Source: Agrococcus sp. Marseille-P2731 (GTDB lineage: Bacteria; Actinomycetota; Actinomycetes; Actinomycetales; Microbacteriaceae). From it: a stretch of DNA of 64,000 nt. The stretch is taken from assembly GCF_900117395.1 (NCBI RefSeq), contig NZ_FPEG01000002.1, forward strand, positions 62,001-126,000, written 5' to 3'. Position numbers and translations under genes: made by a program. This document shows, one piece after another, positions 39,948 to 48,006 of the stretch. Position 1 is the first letter of the stretch, and every line of letters begins with the position of its first letter. The notes under the pieces were generated by a model. The model was not told the DNA's origin and searched no databases. It worked only from the letters and a program-made list of their open reading frames with translations.

Positions 39948-40295
39948 GTGAAGCACGACACCGCGAACCCGGAGCACGACTGGCTCACCGTCCCCGACCT
40001 CGTGGAGCTCCTCGGCGAGCCCGTGGGGCGCATCCGCCAGCTGATCCAGGAGCACCGCCTGCCGGCGACCCGCAGGAACGGGCCGCTGCAGGTGCCCGCC
40101 GCGGTGCTGCGCGACGGTGAGCCGATGTCAGAGGTGCGCGGCACGCTGCTCGTGCTCCTCGACCTCGGCCTCACCGAGGACGAGGCGATCGACTGGCTGA
40201 TCGGCGTCGACGACGCGCTGGGCACGACGCCGCTCGAGGCGCTCAAGCAGAACCGCAAGGCCGAGGTGCGGCGGGTGGCGCAGACCCAGGCCTGA
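39948..40295 (+). CDS. Rv2175c-like winged-helix DNA-binding protein, probable PknL substrate
   Basis: 115 residues from GTG 39948. HDWLTVPDLVELLGEPVGRIRQLIQEHRL is a helix-turn-helix near the N-terminus, followed by a wing (RRNGPLQVPAAVL) and a C-terminal helix bundle. In M. tuberculosis Rv2175c is phosphorylated by PknL on an N-terminal threonine, which stops DNA binding; a Thr is present here at position 5. It lies divergent from pknL with promoters 67 bp apart and convergent with the prenyl synthase gene, whose stop is 4 bases away. Confidence 0.85.
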   Translation: MKHDTANPEHDWLTVPDLVELLGEPVGRIRQLIQEHRLPATRRNGPLQVPAAVLRDGEPMSEVRGTLLVLLDLGLTEDEAIDWLIGVDDALGTTPLEALKQNRKAEVRRVAQTQA

Positions 40296-40299
40296 GCAG

Positions 40300-41412
40300 C
40301 TAGCGGTCGCGGTTCGCGAGCGTGTCGGCGAGCCGCTCGAGCTCGAGCACGGCCGAGCGCGACAGCTCGCCCTCGTGCAGCGCCTCGAGCGCCTCGCCGA
40401 CGGCGCGGTCGATCATCGTCTCGAGCCGCGCCGGTGCCTGCGAGCGCTGGATCGCGTCCTGCAGGATGGCGATCTGGCGATCGTCGAGCTCGCGATCGCC
40501 CAGCAGCTCGTCGAGCATCGTGCGCACCCCGGAGGAGAGGCGCTGGCGAGCGATCTCGATCAGCACGGTGCGCTTGCCCTCCCGCAGGTCGTCGCCGGCG
40601 GGCTTGCCCGTCAGCTCGGGGTCGCCGAAGACGCCCAGCAGGTCGTCGCGCATCTGGAAGGCGACGCCGACGGGCAGTCCGTAGCCGGCGAGCGATTCGA
40701 GCTGCCGCTCATCCGCATCGCCGAGGAGGGCGCCGAGCGTCAGCGGCGCCTCCACCGAGTACTTCGCCGACTTGTAGATCGCGACGGTGTGCGCGCGCTC
40801 GAGCAGCGCGCCGGGCTCCTGCCGGATCCACGCCGCCTCCTCGAGCACGTCGAGGTACTGCCCGAAGGTGACCTCCTCGCGCATCCGCCGGTAGGCGTCG
40901 TGCACCGCGTCACCGTTCGCCGTGCCGCGCGTGGCCCCGAGCATCCGGTCGTCGGCCCAGTTCAGCAGCAGGTCGCCGACGAGCACCGCGGCGTGCTCGC
41001 CCCAGGGCGCGGCGTCGCCGACCCACTGGCCGTCGCGGTGCATCGCCTCGAGCGAGCGGTGCATCGCGGGCCTGCCCCTGCGGGTGTCCGACTGGTCGAT
41101 GATGTCGTCGTGCACGAGGGCCGCGGCGTGGAAGAGCTCCATCGCCGTCGCGACGCCGACGGCGTCGGCCCATCCGGGGTCCTGCTCGGTGCCGGCGGTG
41201 CGGGATGCGTCGGGCCCCGCAGCGGTGACGGCGTGCCAGCCCCAGAGCACGAAGGCGCTGCGCACCCGCTTGCCGCCCGAGACCATCTCGCGCACGAGCC
41301 GCAGCAGCGGCTCGGCGTCGGGGGAGATGGCGAGGAGCGCCTCCTCGCGAGCATCGAGGTAGTGGTGGATCGAGGCCTCGACGGCCTGAGCGAAGCGCTG
41401 CTGTGCTGACAC
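40300..41412 (-). CDS. Trans-isoprenyl diphosphate synthase (polyprenyl synthetase family)
   Basis: 370 residues from GTG 41412, chosen because TAGCAT lies 7 bases upstream; ATG 41421 would add three residues. First Asp-rich motif HDDIIDQSDTRRG (near 105) and second MRDDLLGVFGD (near 255), with GGKRVR near 50. It makes geranylgeranyl or longer prenyl diphosphates from IPP and DMAPP for quinones or carotenoids. The two residues before the first motif are Leu-Val, which does not settle chain length. Rv2173 (idsA2) occupies the same place in M. tuberculosis. Confidence 0.92.
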   Translation of the reverse strand: MSAQQRFAQAVEASIHHYLDAREEALLAISPDAEPLLRLVREMVSGGKRVRSAFVLWGWHAVTAAGPDASRTAGTEQDPGWADAVGVATAMELFHAAALVHDDIIDQSDTRRGRPAMHRSLEAMHRDGQWVGDAAPWGEHAAVLVGDLLLNWADDRMLGATRGTANGDAVHDAYRRMREEVTFGQYLDVLEEAAWIRQEPGALLERAHTVAIYKSAKYSVEAPLTLGALLGDADERQLESLAGYGLPVGVAFQMRDDLLGVFGDPELTGKPAGDDLREGKRTVLIEIARQRLSSGVRTMLDELLGDRELDDRQIAILQDAIQRSQAPARLETMIDRAVGEALEALHEGELSRSAVLELERLADTLANRDR

Positions 41413-41419
41413 AAGACAC

Positions 41420-41425
41420 ATGCTA
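41420..41425 (-). promoter_or_regulatory. -10 element (TAGCAT) of the prenyl synthase gene
   Basis: On the minus strand TAGCAT-GTGTCTT-GTG. It lies 17 bp from the divergent -10 TAGACT (41443-41448) of the DUF3040 gene. Confidence 0.55.
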
Positions 41426-41442
41426 TTGACAGCCGGAGTGCA

Positions 41443-41448
41443 TAGACT
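41443..41448 (+). promoter_or_regulatory. -10 element (TAGACT) of the DUF3040 gene
   Basis: TAGACT lies 34 bases before the ATG at 41483, giving a leader with GAAGGGGG. TTGACA at 41426 is only 11 bp upstream, too near to be its -35. Confidence 0.5.
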
Positions 41449-41482
41449 GTCGGGGCACCGGTCGAAGTGAAGGGGGTGCGGG

Positions 41483-41863
41483 ATGGGCCTCTCCGAGCAC
41501 GAGCAGCGACTCCTCGACGAGATGGAGCGCAATCTCTACAAGCACGAGGCTGACATCGTCAACACGTCAGCCGGTCCGCGCACCGTCGACTACACGAAGG
41601 TGGCCGTCGGCCTCCTCGGCGTCGTCGTCGGGCTGGTGCTCATCGTCGTCGGCGTGAGCCTGAAGCTCGCGATCATCGGCGTGGCGGGCTTCGCCGTGGC
41701 TGTGCTCGGCGCGCTGTGGGCGCTGTCTGCATCGCGCCCCGCCACTGGCGACGAGGCTGCCGCCGCGCGTGGCGCCGCCAAGGGGCCGACCGCCGCCAAG
41801 CAGGGGCCGAGCCTGATGGACCGCCTCTCGCAGGAGTGGGACGACCGCAACCAGCAGCGGTAG
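41483..41863 (+). CDS. DUF3040 membrane protein
   Basis: 126 residues from ATG 41483. [17 protein letters not shown] at the N-terminus is the DUF3040 signature, then two membrane helices (about 41-60 and 63-82) and a charged Ala/Lys/Gln-rich tail. The family is confined to actinobacteria and typically sits just upstream of mraZ in the division cluster, as here. Function unknown. A strong terminator separates it from mraZ. Confidence 0.88.
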   Translation: MGLSEHEQRLLDEMERNLYKHEADIVNTSAGPRTVDYTKVAVGLLGVVVGLVLIVVGVSLKLAIIGVAGFAVAVLGALWALSASRPATGDEAAAARGAAKGPTAAKQGPSLMDRLSQEWDDRNQQR

Positions 41864-41888
41864 GCACGCCTCCACTCCGCTCCACCCG

Positions 41889-41920
41889 AAGGACCGACTC
41901 GCGAGAGTCGGTCCTTTCTC
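41889..41920 (+). terminator. Strong hairpin terminator between DUF3040 and mraZ
   Basis: AAGGACCGACTC (41889-41900) pairs perfectly with GAGTCGGTCCTT (41905-41916) around the loop GCGA, followed by TCTCGTT. A 12-bp stem with a tight tetraloop is the clearest terminator in the window and marks the boundary of the dcw operon. Confidence 0.85.
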
Positions 41921-42029
41921 GTTGTGCCACGAGAACGCAGCGGTGCCGCGCGTCGCAGAATCCCTCCACCGCTGTACGCCGCGTGATCGCTGGGAACACG
42001 CCGTTACGAATGTGGCGATCTCGGGAATA

Positions 42030-42055
42030 GTGGCGCGTTGTGGAGTACGGTGGAG
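42030..42055 (+). promoter_or_regulatory. MraZ boxes: three direct repeats with 10-bp period
   Basis: GTGGCG (42030), GTGGAG (42040) and GTGGAG (42050) follow one another at exactly 10 bp. MraZ is known to bind such one-turn-spaced TGG repeats in front of its own gene. They overlap the promoter region about 50-75 bases before the mraZ start, consistent with self-repression of the dcw operon. Confidence 0.75.
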
Positions 42056-42104
42056 GACATCGGCAGACGCCGGTGATCTCGCAGGCCGGACGAGAGGGGG
42101 CGAC

Positions 42105-42536
42105 GTGTTCCTCGGCACGCACACCCCCAAGCTCGACGACAAGGGCCGCGTGATCCTGCCCGCCCGCTTCCGGCAGGAGCTCGAGGGCGGCCTCGTGCTC
42201 ACCCGTGGCCAGGAGCGATGCATCTACGTCTTCTCCCTGCGCGAGTTCGAGCGCGTGCACGAGCAGATCCGGCAGGCTCCCCTCACCTCGGCCGGTGCAC
42301 GCGACTTCCTGCGACTGTTCCTCTCCGGCGCCTCGAGCGAGCAGCCCGACAGCCAGCACCGCGTCACCATCCCCGCCAACCTGCGCGACTACGCAGGCCT
42401 CGGCCGCGAGCTCACCGTGATCGGCGCGGGCACCCGCGCCGAGATCTGGGACACCGCGGCCTGGAACGAGTACTACGCGGCCAAGGAGGCCGACTTCGCG
42501 AGCACCACGGAGGAGGTGATCCCCGGCATCTTCTGA
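42105..42536 (+). CDS. mraZ: MraZ, transcriptional regulator of the dcw cluster
   Basis: 143 residues from GTG 42105 with GAGAGGGGG upstream. Two SpoVT/AbrB-like halves, each with the DxxGR pattern: [17 protein letters not shown] near 9 and [16 protein letters not shown] near 84. It forms a ring that binds the direct repeats in front of its gene and tunes dcw transcription. First gene of the cluster that runs to the right edge of the window. Confidence 0.95.
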   Translation: MFLGTHTPKLDDKGRVILPARFRQELEGGLVLTRGQERCIYVFSLREFERVHEQIRQAPLTSAGARDFLRLFLSGASSEQPDSQHRVTIPANLRDYAGLGRELTVIGAGTRAEIWDTAAWNEYYAAKEADFASTTEEVIPGIF

Positions 42537-42634
42537 CCCTGCCCGTGACCCTCAGCTGGGCGCCGCGACACACCTTCCCCGGTGTCGCGTCGCGCGGATG
42601 GGGATCAGGGGCCGGGACGGAGCAGGGAGACGAC

Positions 42635-43645
42635 ATGGACGCATCCGCACTGCACACCCCCGTGATGCTCGAGCGCACGCTCGAGCTGCTCGCTCCGGCG
42701 ATCGAGGCGGCAGCCGCTGCCGGCCGCACTCCCGTCGTCGTCGACGGCACGCTCGGCATGGGCGGCCACACCGAGGCGATGCTCGCGGCGCACCCCACGC
42801 TCGTCGTCGCAGGCATCGACCGCGACCCTGACGCGATCCGACTCGCCGGTGAGCGCCTGGCGGGCTTCGGCGAGCGCTTCCGCCCGGTGCAGACGACCTA
42901 CGACCGCATCGACCTGGCCGTCGAGGCCGCCGGTGTGGCCGAGGCCGACGGCATCCTGCTCGACCTCGGGGTCTCGAGCCTGCAGCTCGACGCCGCCGAC
43001 CGCGGCTTCGCCTACGCGAAGGACGCGCCGCTCGACATGCGCATGGGCCAGGCGGGCGAGGTGACGGCAGCGACGATCCTCGCCGAGCGCAGCGACCGCG
43101 AGCTCGCCCGGCTGTTCCGCGTCTACGGCGACGAGAAGCTCGCGGACCGCTACGCCCGCGCCATCGTGGCGGCGCGCGCCGAGTCGCCGATCGAGACCTC
43201 TGCGCAGCTGGTCGACATCCTGCAGGCGGCGACGCCGCGGGCGCTCATGAACCAGGGGCACCCGGCGAAGCGCGTCTTCCAGGCGCTGCGCATCGAGGTC
43301 AACCAGGAGCTCGCGATCCTCGAGCGGACCATGCCCGCCGCGATCGACGCCCTCGCCCTCGGCGGGAGGCTCGTCGTGCTGGCGTACCAGTCGCTCGAGG
43401 ACCGCATCGTCAAGCGCGCGCTGCAGGCGGCGGCCAGCTCGACCTCGCCGCGCGACCTGCCGGTCGAGCTGCCGGACCACGCTCCCCACCTGCGGCTGCT
43501 CGTCCGCGGCGCAGAGCTCGCCGACGAGGACGAGCGCGCGAGGAACCCGCGATCCGCACCCGTCCGCCTCCGCGCGGCCGAGCGCATCCGCCCCACCGAC
43601 ATCACCCGTTCGCAGCAGCACACCACCAAGGGGGAGCAGCCATGA
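42635..43645 (+). CDS. rsmH: 16S rRNA m4C1402 methyltransferase RsmH
   Basis: 336 residues from ATG 42635, preceded by GGGAG. HTPVMLERTLELL near 7, VDGTLGMGGHTEAML near 38 (SAM site), DLGVSSLQLD near 110, GFAYAKDAPLDMRM near 125 and PAKRVFQALRIEVNQEL near 210 match RsmH. It methylates N4 of C1402 in the ribosomal P site. The ATG of the next gene overlaps the stop. Confidence 0.96.
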   Translation: MDASALHTPVMLERTLELLAPAIEAAAAAGRTPVVVDGTLGMGGHTEAMLAAHPTLVVAGIDRDPDAIRLAGERLAGFGERFRPVQTTYDRIDLAVEAAGVAEADGILLDLGVSSLQLDAADRGFAYAKDAPLDMRMGQAGEVTAATILAERSDRELARLFRVYGDEKLADRYARAIVAARAESPIETSAQLVDILQAATPRALMNQGHPAKRVFQALRIEVNQELAILERTMPAAIDALALGGRLVVLAYQSLEDRIVKRALQAAASSTSPRDLPVELPDHAPHLRLLVRGAELADEDERARNPRSAPVRLRAAERIRPTDITRSQQHTTKGEQP

Positions 43646-44349
43646 GCGCCGTTGCCATCGCACGCATCCACTCGCAGCCAGAGCCCCAGGAGCAGGCCGG
43701 ACCGCAGGAGGAGACGGGCCTCGACCGCCACCTGCGGGCCCTGCCGACGCCGCGCGTGCGTCGCGCACCGCGGCTCGTGCACGGCGCGCTCGCGCTCGCG
43801 GGCCTCGCCGGCATCGTCGTCGCCCAGCTGGGCCTGACGGTCGTGATCAGCGAAGGTGCCTACCGGCTCTCCGCCCTGCAGGGCGAGTCCAGCTCGCTCG
43901 CCCGCACCGAGCAGGCGCTCGCCGAGGACGTCGGGGTGCTCTCCTCGCCGCAGCACGTCGCGGTCGCCGCCGACGAGCTCGGCATGCTGGCCGGGCAGCC
44001 CTCGCAGTTCCTGACGCTCTCCGGCACCGCCACCGCGGGCGGGCCCGACGCCCTGCACATGCAGGTGCCGGCGCTCGACCAGCACGGGATGTACGTGCCG
44101 AACGCGCTGCTCGAGTCGCAGCCCCAGGCCGCTGCGGTCGTGCACCAGGTGGCAGAGGCGGCGATCCGCCCGCACCCCGGCATGCTGCTGCCCGCGGGTG
44201 AAGGCGCAGCTGCCGCTGCGACGAGCGAGGCGGATGCGGCGCCGGCGGATGCGGCAGCGGCGGATGCGGCAACGGCGGACGCCGCCGCGACTGCCGACGC
44301 TGCGCAGCCCGCGCCCGGCAGCCTGCTGCCCGCGACTGCGGGGGAGTGA
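43642..44349 (+). CDS. FtsL-position bitopic membrane protein
   Basis: 235 residues from ATG 43642, overlapping rsmH by 4 bases. A cytoplasmic tail of about 45 residues, one membrane helix near 50-70 (ALALAGLAGIVVAQLGLTVVI), then a predicted coiled-coil stretch (AYRLSALQGESSSLARTEQALAED), the FtsL plan. FtsL proteins hold FtsQ and FtsI at the septum. The C-terminal third is an Ala/Asp/Pro-rich region with repeated EADAA/ADAA units encoded by GCGGATGCGGC copies at about 44227-44270. Sequence identity to known FtsL is not detectable by eye; the call rests on position and topology. Confidence 0.68.
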   Translation: MSAVAIARIHSQPEPQEQAGPQEETGLDRHLRALPTPRVRRAPRLVHGALALAGLAGIVVAQLGLTVVISEGAYRLSALQGESSSLARTEQALAEDVGVLSSPQHVAVAADELGMLAGQPSQFLTLSGTATAGGPDALHMQVPALDQHGMYVPNALLESQPQAAAVVHQVAEAAIRPHPGMLLPAGEGAAAAATSEADAAPADAAAADAATADAAATADAAQPAPGSLLPATAGE

Positions 44350-44481
44350 GGGCGTGGCGGCGCCGGTGATGGCGAGGCCGTCGGTAGCGTGCCTGGTGAT
44401 CGCAGCAAGCGCCTCGTCCACGACGCGCGGACCTGCGGCCCACGGATGTGAGGCTCGCTCGCGCGAGCTCGAGAGGCGGAG

Positions 44482-46275
44482 GTGACGGTGGCCGTCAAGC
44501 CCAAGCGGTCGCGCACGAAGATGCGCGCCACGATCGTGGCGATCCTGACCTTCGCCCTGCTCGCGACCTTCGTCGTCAGGCTCGCCGACATCCAGGTCGT
44601 GCGCGCAGAAGCGCTCAACGCCGAGGCGGATGGGCGCCGGGGCGTCTCCCAGACGCTCTTCGGCACGCGCGGCCCGATCGTCGACGCGGCCGGCACGGTG
44701 CTCGCCGAGAGCGTCGACCGGTGGGACCTCACCGTCTCGCCCCAGTACGTGCTCGACCCGAAGCCCAACGACGAGGGCGAGATCGTCGGGCTCCGGGTCG
44801 CCGACGCGCTGCTCCAGCTCGCCGCCATCACCGGCGACGACCCGCACGACCTGCAGGCGCGCATCCACGCCGAGCTCGAGCGCAATCCCGAGTCCGACTA
44901 CCTGCTGCTCTCGAACGGGCTCGACGCCAGGCAGTACGAGGCGGTGCGCGAGCTCGGCATCTCCTGGGTCTACCTGCGCCTCAACCCGCAGCGGGTCTAC
45001 CCCGCGGGCTCCGTGGCGGGCAACCTGGTGGGCTTCACCGGTCAGAGCGAAGCGCTCGCCGGCGTCGAGCGCAGCCACGACGCGTGCCTCGCCGCCGAGG
45101 AGGGGGTCCGCACCTTCGACCGCTCGGCCGACGGCACGCCGATCCCCGGCTCGGTCGTCACGGACCCCGCCGTCGACGGCGGCACCGTCGAGCTCACGAT
45201 CGACGCCGACCTGCAGTACCAGGTGCAGCAGCTGACCGCGCAGTACACCGCGCAGCTGCGGGCGCGCAGCGGCACGACGATCGTGATGCGCACCGACGGC
45301 ACCGTCGCCGCCGTCGCCGAGTCGCCCACCGTCGACCCCAACGACCCCACCGCATCCCGATCTCAGGATCGAGGCTCGCGCGCCTTCACCGCGGCCTACG
45401 AGCCCGGCTCGATCTGGAAGACCTTCGCCTTCGCGACCATGCTCGAGCTCGACCAGATCGAGACCGACGACGAGCTCAGCGTGCCGTGGGTCTACGAGGC
45501 GGCGGGCGCGCGCGTGCGCGACGCCCACTCGCACGGCGTCGAGCAGTGGACCGCGGCCGGCGTGCTCGTGAACTCCTCGAACTCCGGCATGTCGCGGCTC
45601 GCGGAGGACCTCGACCGGGTCGACCTGTACGACTCCTTCGAGCGCTTCGGCTTCGGGGAGCCCACCGCGGTCGGCTTCGCCGGCGAGCAGCGCGGCGTGC
45701 TGCACGACCCGAGGACGATCGACCCGCAGACGCAGCTCACGTCGCTGTTCGGCCAGGGCCTCTCGGCCACGCCGATGCAGCTCGCCTCCGGCTACCAGGC
45801 GCTCGCCAACGACGGCGTGCACCTGCCCGTGCGCCTCATCGACAGCTGCACGACGCCCGAGGGCGAGGTGGTCGAGCCCGAGCTCCCGGAGGGTGAGCGC
45901 GCCGTGAGCGCCGAGACCGCGCAGGAGACGCTCGAGGTGCTCGAGCACGTGGTGACCGACTACGGCTACGACACGTTCCCGATCGAGGGCTACCGCATCG
46001 CCGCGAAGACCGGCACGGCGCAGATGGCCTTCGAGAACGGCTCCGGCTACGACCCGAGCCGCATGATGATCTCGGTGGCGGGCGTGTTCCCCGTGGACGA
46101 CCCGGAGTTCGTGGTCGTCACGCTCTTCGACAGCCCGCAGACGAACCGCACCAGCGGTGGGGCCATCCCGGCCTTCCACGATATGGTGAACCTCCTGATC
46201 CGCCAGTACGACATCCCTCCCAGCACGACGCCCGCGTCGGAGATCCCGCTGGAGTGGCAGGCGGAGCAGCCCTAG
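44482..46275 (+). CDS. ftsI: FtsI/PBP3-type septal peptidoglycan transpeptidase
   Basis: 597 residues from GTG 44482 (GTG 44488 is also possible). A membrane helix near 15-36 is followed by the class B dimerisation domain (RGPIVDAAGTVLAESV) and transpeptidase domain with SIWK (Ser near 310), SSNS near 364 and KTGT near 510. It cross-links peptidoglycan at the division site together with FtsW. A 132-bp gap separates it from the FtsL-like gene, containing GAGAGGCGGAGG as ribosome site. Confidence 0.95.
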   Translation: MTVAVKPKRSRTKMRATIVAILTFALLATFVVRLADIQVVRAEALNAEADGRRGVSQTLFGTRGPIVDAAGTVLAESVDRWDLTVSPQYVLDPKPNDEGEIVGLRVADALLQLAAITGDDPHDLQARIHAELERNPESDYLLLSNGLDARQYEAVRELGISWVYLRLNPQRVYPAGSVAGNLVGFTGQSEALAGVERSHDACLAAEEGVRTFDRSADGTPIPGSVVTDPAVDGGTVELTIDADLQYQVQQLTAQYTAQLRARSGTTIVMRTDGTVAAVAESPTVDPNDPTASRSQDRGSRAFTAAYEPGSIWKTFAFATMLELDQIETDDELSVPWVYEAAGARVRDAHSHGVEQWTAAGVLVNSSNSGMSRLAEDLDRVDLYDSFERFGFGEPTAVGFAGEQRGVLHDPRTIDPQTQLTSLFGQGLSATPMQLASGYQALANDGVHLPVRLIDSCTTPEGEVVEPELPEGERAVSAETAQETLEVLEHVVTDYGYDTFPIEGYRIAAKTGTAQMAFENGSGYDPSRMMISVAGVFPVDDPEFVVVTLFDSPQTNRTSGGAIPAFHDMVNLLIRQYDIPPSTTPASEIPLEWQAEQP

Positions 46276-46342
46276 GCCCGGGCGATCGGCAGCCGGCCAG
46301 GGCGCCCGGTAGCGGCAGCCCCAGATGACAACCCAGACCACA

Positions 46343-46358
46343 GGCCCGCATGCGGGCC
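46343..46358. repeat. Perfect 16-bp palindrome between ftsI and murE
   Basis: GGCCCGCATGCGGGCC lies in the 104-bp gap and ends 21 bases before the murE start. It may be an RNA hairpin that trims or pauses the dcw message, or a protein site. Confidence 0.75.
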
Positions 46359-46379
46359 GACAGACACACTGAGGAGACG

Positions 46380-47957
46380 ATGTCCGTGGCGGGCGTGACC
46401 CCGAGGATCCTGCGACCGGAGCATCCTGCACCGCGACCGCTCGCCGGCCTCGTCGACGAGTTCGACCTCGACATCGACATCGACCTCGATGGCGTCGAGG
46501 TCTCCGGCATCACGAACGACTCCTCGGACGTGCAGCCCGGCGACCTCTTCGCTGCCCTGCCGGGTGCGCGCCGTCACGGCGCGGAGTTCGCGCCTGCCGC
46601 CATCGAGCGCGGCGCGGTCGCGGTCGTGACCGACGCCGCGGGCGCTGCGCTGCTCGAGACCGAGGTGCCCGTGCTCGTCATCGACGACCCGCGCGCCGCG
46701 CTCGGCGAGATCGCCGCCTGGGTCTACCGCACCGGCGAGCAGCCGCCGAAGCTCTTCGGCATCACCGGCACGAACGGCAAGACCTCGACCTCCTTCATGC
46801 TCGAGGGCCTGCTCGCCGACCTCGGCTTCGTCACGGGCCTCTCGACGACGGCTGAGCGCCACGTGGGCGACCTCGTCGTCACCTCGAAGCTCACGACCCC
46901 CGAGGCGAGCGAGCTCCACGCGCTGCTCGCCCGCATGCAGGAGGCGGGCGTGCGCGCCGCGGTGCTCGAGGTCAGTGCGCAGGCGATCGAGCGCCACCGC
47001 GTCGACGGCGTGCTCTTCGACGTCGTCGCCTTCACGAACCTCAGCCACGACCACCTCGACGACTACGGCACGATGGAGGCGTACTTCGACGTCAAGCTCG
47101 AGCTCTTCACGCCCGATCGGGCCGTGCGCGGGGTCGTCTGCGTCGACACCGACTGGGGCTCCCGCGTCGCCGAGCGCAGCCGCATCCCCGTCACCACCGT
47201 CACGAGCGACCCGGAGCGCCACGCCGACTGGCACGTCGACATCTGGGAGGAGACCCCCGTCTCCACCTCGTTCACCCTCACGGGCATCGACGGCGGCGCG
47301 ATCGAGGTCCAGATCCCGTTCATCGGGCGCCACATGGCCGTCGACGCAGCCATCGCGATCCTGATGCTCGTCGAGGACGGCTTCGAGATCGAGGGCGTCG
47401 CCGAGGCGATCGATCGCGGCATGCGGCCGACGCTGCCCGGCCGCGTCGAGCGCGTCTCGGGCGACGAGGGCCCCGCGGTCTTCGTCGACTACGGCCACAG
47501 CCCCGACGCCTTCGAGCAGACCCTCGTCGCGCTGCGCCGCGTCACCCGCGGCAGGCTCATCATGGTCTTCGGCGCCGATGGCGATCGCGACGCGACGAAG
47601 CGGGCCGACATGGGTCGCATCGCCGCGCAGCTCGCGGACGTGGTGGTCGTGACCGACTTCAACCCGCGCTCCGAGGATGCCGCGAGCATCCGCGCCCAGG
47701 TGCTGGTCGGCGCACGCGCCGCCGCCGGCGACAAGCCGGTGCTCGAGGCCTCGCCGGAAGAGGCGGCGATCCGGCTCGCGGTCGAGCAGGCCGGGCCTGG
47801 CGACACCGTGCTCTGGGCAGGGCCGGGCGACGCCGACTACCGCGACGTGGCGGGGGTGCGCGAGCCCTTCGTCGCCCGCGACGAGGCTCGGCACGCACTG
47901 CGCGAGGCTGGGTGGCCGACGGATGCGGGCAAGCGCCGCGAGAGCGACGCGCGGTGA
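46380..47957 (+). CDS. murE: MurE, UDP-MurNAc-L-Ala-D-Glu ligase for the third peptide residue
   Basis: 525 residues from ATG 46380 with GAGGAG. ATP site GITGTNGKTSTS near 127, ligase core EVSAQAIERHRVDG and TNLSHDHLDDYG, GRVERV near 355, and the amino-acid selectivity region at 426-430. The usual motif is DNPR for meso-diaminopimelate. Here it reads D-F-N-P-R, keeping Asn428, Pro429 and Arg430 but placing Phe427 where Asp stands. The added residue is therefore uncertain; diaminobutyrate, ornithine or lysine are candidates, as found in B-type walls of Microbacteriaceae. A 49-bp gap follows before murF. Confidence 0.95.
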   Translation: MSVAGVTPRILRPEHPAPRPLAGLVDEFDLDIDIDLDGVEVSGITNDSSDVQPGDLFAALPGARRHGAEFAPAAIERGAVAVVTDAAGAALLETEVPVLVIDDPRAALGEIAAWVYRTGEQPPKLFGITGTNGKTSTSFMLEGLLADLGFVTGLSTTAERHVGDLVVTSKLTTPEASELHALLARMQEAGVRAAVLEVSAQAIERHRVDGVLFDVVAFTNLSHDHLDDYGTMEAYFDVKLELFTPDRAVRGVVCVDTDWGSRVAERSRIPVTTVTSDPERHADWHVDIWEETPVSTSFTLTGIDGGAIEVQIPFIGRHMAVDAAIAILMLVEDGFEIEGVAEAIDRGMRPTLPGRVERVSGDEGPAVFVDYGHSPDAFEQTLVALRRVTRGRLIMVFGADGDRDATKRADMGRIAAQLADVVVVTDFNPRSEDAASIRAQVLVGARAAAGDKPVLEASPEEAAIRLAVEQAGPGDTVLWAGPGDADYRDVAGVREPFVARDEARHALREAGWPTDAGKRRESDAR

Positions 47958-48006
47958 TGCGCGCGGGCGGCAGGGCGGTCCCCGGTTCGCTGATGGGCGG
48001 CGTCTG

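Noticed and set aside
41426-41448. TTGACA as -35 of the DUF3040 promoter
   Set aside because: It is only 11 bp from TAGACT, where 16-18 bp are needed; probably chance.
43150-46431. Open minus-strand frame of 1093 codons
   Set aside because: Antisense to rsmH, ftsL-like and ftsI; no signal of coding.
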